A stretch of 15,214 nt of DNA from JBBSTY01 sp038235385 (GTDB taxonomy: Bacteria; Actinomycetota; Acidimicrobiia; Acidimicrobiales; Acidimicrobilacustridaceae), in the NCBI GenBank assembly GCA_038235385.1, contig JBBSTY010000104.1:1-15214 (forward strand). Reading direction: 5' to 3'. This document shows, one piece after another, positions 14,972 through 15,214 of this stretch. The position numbers and the translations under genes are program-made. The notes under the pieces are model-generated. The model saw nothing but the letters and a program-made list of their open reading frames with translations. It had not been told where the DNA came from and did no database searches. Position 1 is the stretch's first letter, and each line of letters starts with the position of its first letter.

Positions 14972-15214
14972 TCAGGGCGCGTCGGAACCGATGATGACCA
15001 GGATCTGGGCGGTGTTCATCGGGGTGGGCGACGGCGTCGGGATCGGGTTGACCGCGGAGTCGGGCAGGCCGAGCACGACCGCGATCGCCTGGGCCTCCGA
15101 TTCGAGGTCGCCCGTGTAGTAGACGGCGCTGTCGGCGACCGCTGGAGGAGCGAGGTCCAACGTCTCGGGTTTGGGGTAGCCGGCGGCGGTGAGCTTGGCA
15201 GCTTGGGGTCCGGC
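14972..15214 (-). CDS. LytR_C-domain protein, C-terminal 80 aa (5' end outside window)
   Basis: Only the last 80 residues are present; the frame is open to the right edge. AAKLTAAGYPKPETLDLAPP, then DSAVYYTGDLESEAQAIAVVL and AQILVIIGSDAP, resemble the LytR_C domain found at the end of LytR-CpsA-Psr proteins and in smaller membrane-anchored proteins of Actinomycetota. The predicted strand-helix-strand order (aging-out helix, VYY strand, EAQAIA helix, ILVIIG strand) fits. A Pro/Thr-rich insert, NPIPTPSPTP, precedes the last strand. The full protein is likely extracytoplasmic and tied to the cell wall, but whether an LCP catalytic domain precedes it cannot be seen. It lies 64 bp upstream of otsB on the same strand, and otsB seems to have its own promoter. 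Confidence 0.78.
   Translation of the reverse strand, partial: AGPQAAKLTAAGYPKPETLDLAPPAVADSAVYYTGDLESEAQAIAVVLGLPDSAVNPIPTPSPTPMNTAQILVIIGSDAP

Overview
This is a high-GC chromosomal segment that reads as actinobacterial. The evidence is a solo groEL of the GroEL2 type under a CIRCE operator, a CysO-type sulfur carrier, a glucosyl-3-phosphoglycerate synthase (GpgS), a LytR_C domain, and several starts that look leaderless, with a TANNNT -10 hexamer 6-7 nt before the first codon. I would guess Actinomycetota, possibly a deep branch such as Acidimicrobiia, but the genus cannot be told from what is here. No mobile element, tRNA, rRNA or CRISPR array was found.

Layout. 15-1634 (-) is groEL, with a perfect CIRCE element upstream. 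1817-3886 (-) is a membrane O-acyltransferase with an SGNH tail. A divergent promoter region with a perfect dyad follows, then an FAD-dependent oxidoreductase (4113-5675, +). A 303-bp non-coding stretch rich in inverted repeats separates it from the convergent cysO-like gene (5979-6257, -). Next come gpgS (6529-7419, +), an unrecognised 163-aa protein (7613-8104, +) and a convergent amidase (8124-9578, -). A 75-aa membrane protein (9789-10016, +) and a polytopic ArnT/PMT-like glycosyltransferase (10067-11545, +) follow. The last block is glycerate kinase (11669-12655, -), diverging from a trehalose-6-phosphate synthase-like gene (12726-14117, +), which converges on trehalose-6-phosphate phosphatase (14131-14907, -). 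A LytR_C-domain gene (from 14972, -) runs off the right edge.

How the genes relate. Four genes belong to sugar/glycerate osmolyte metabolism. GpgS makes glucosyl-3-phosphoglycerate, and the OtsA/OtsB pair makes trehalose. Glycerate kinase could return glycerate from glucosylglycerate turnover to glycolysis. They are not one operon: each has its own promoter region, so the link is neighbourhood plus biochemistry. Otherwise the window is a set of mostly monocistronic housekeeping and cell-envelope genes.

No clearly new multi-gene system was found. The items most worth a second look are the dyad-rich stretch 5676-5978 with mutually exclusive hairpins, the CysO-like protein ending Gly-Gly-Ala, two promoters in which a perfect dyad is followed by the same GGTAGGTT -10 region, and the atypical GT20 enzyme.
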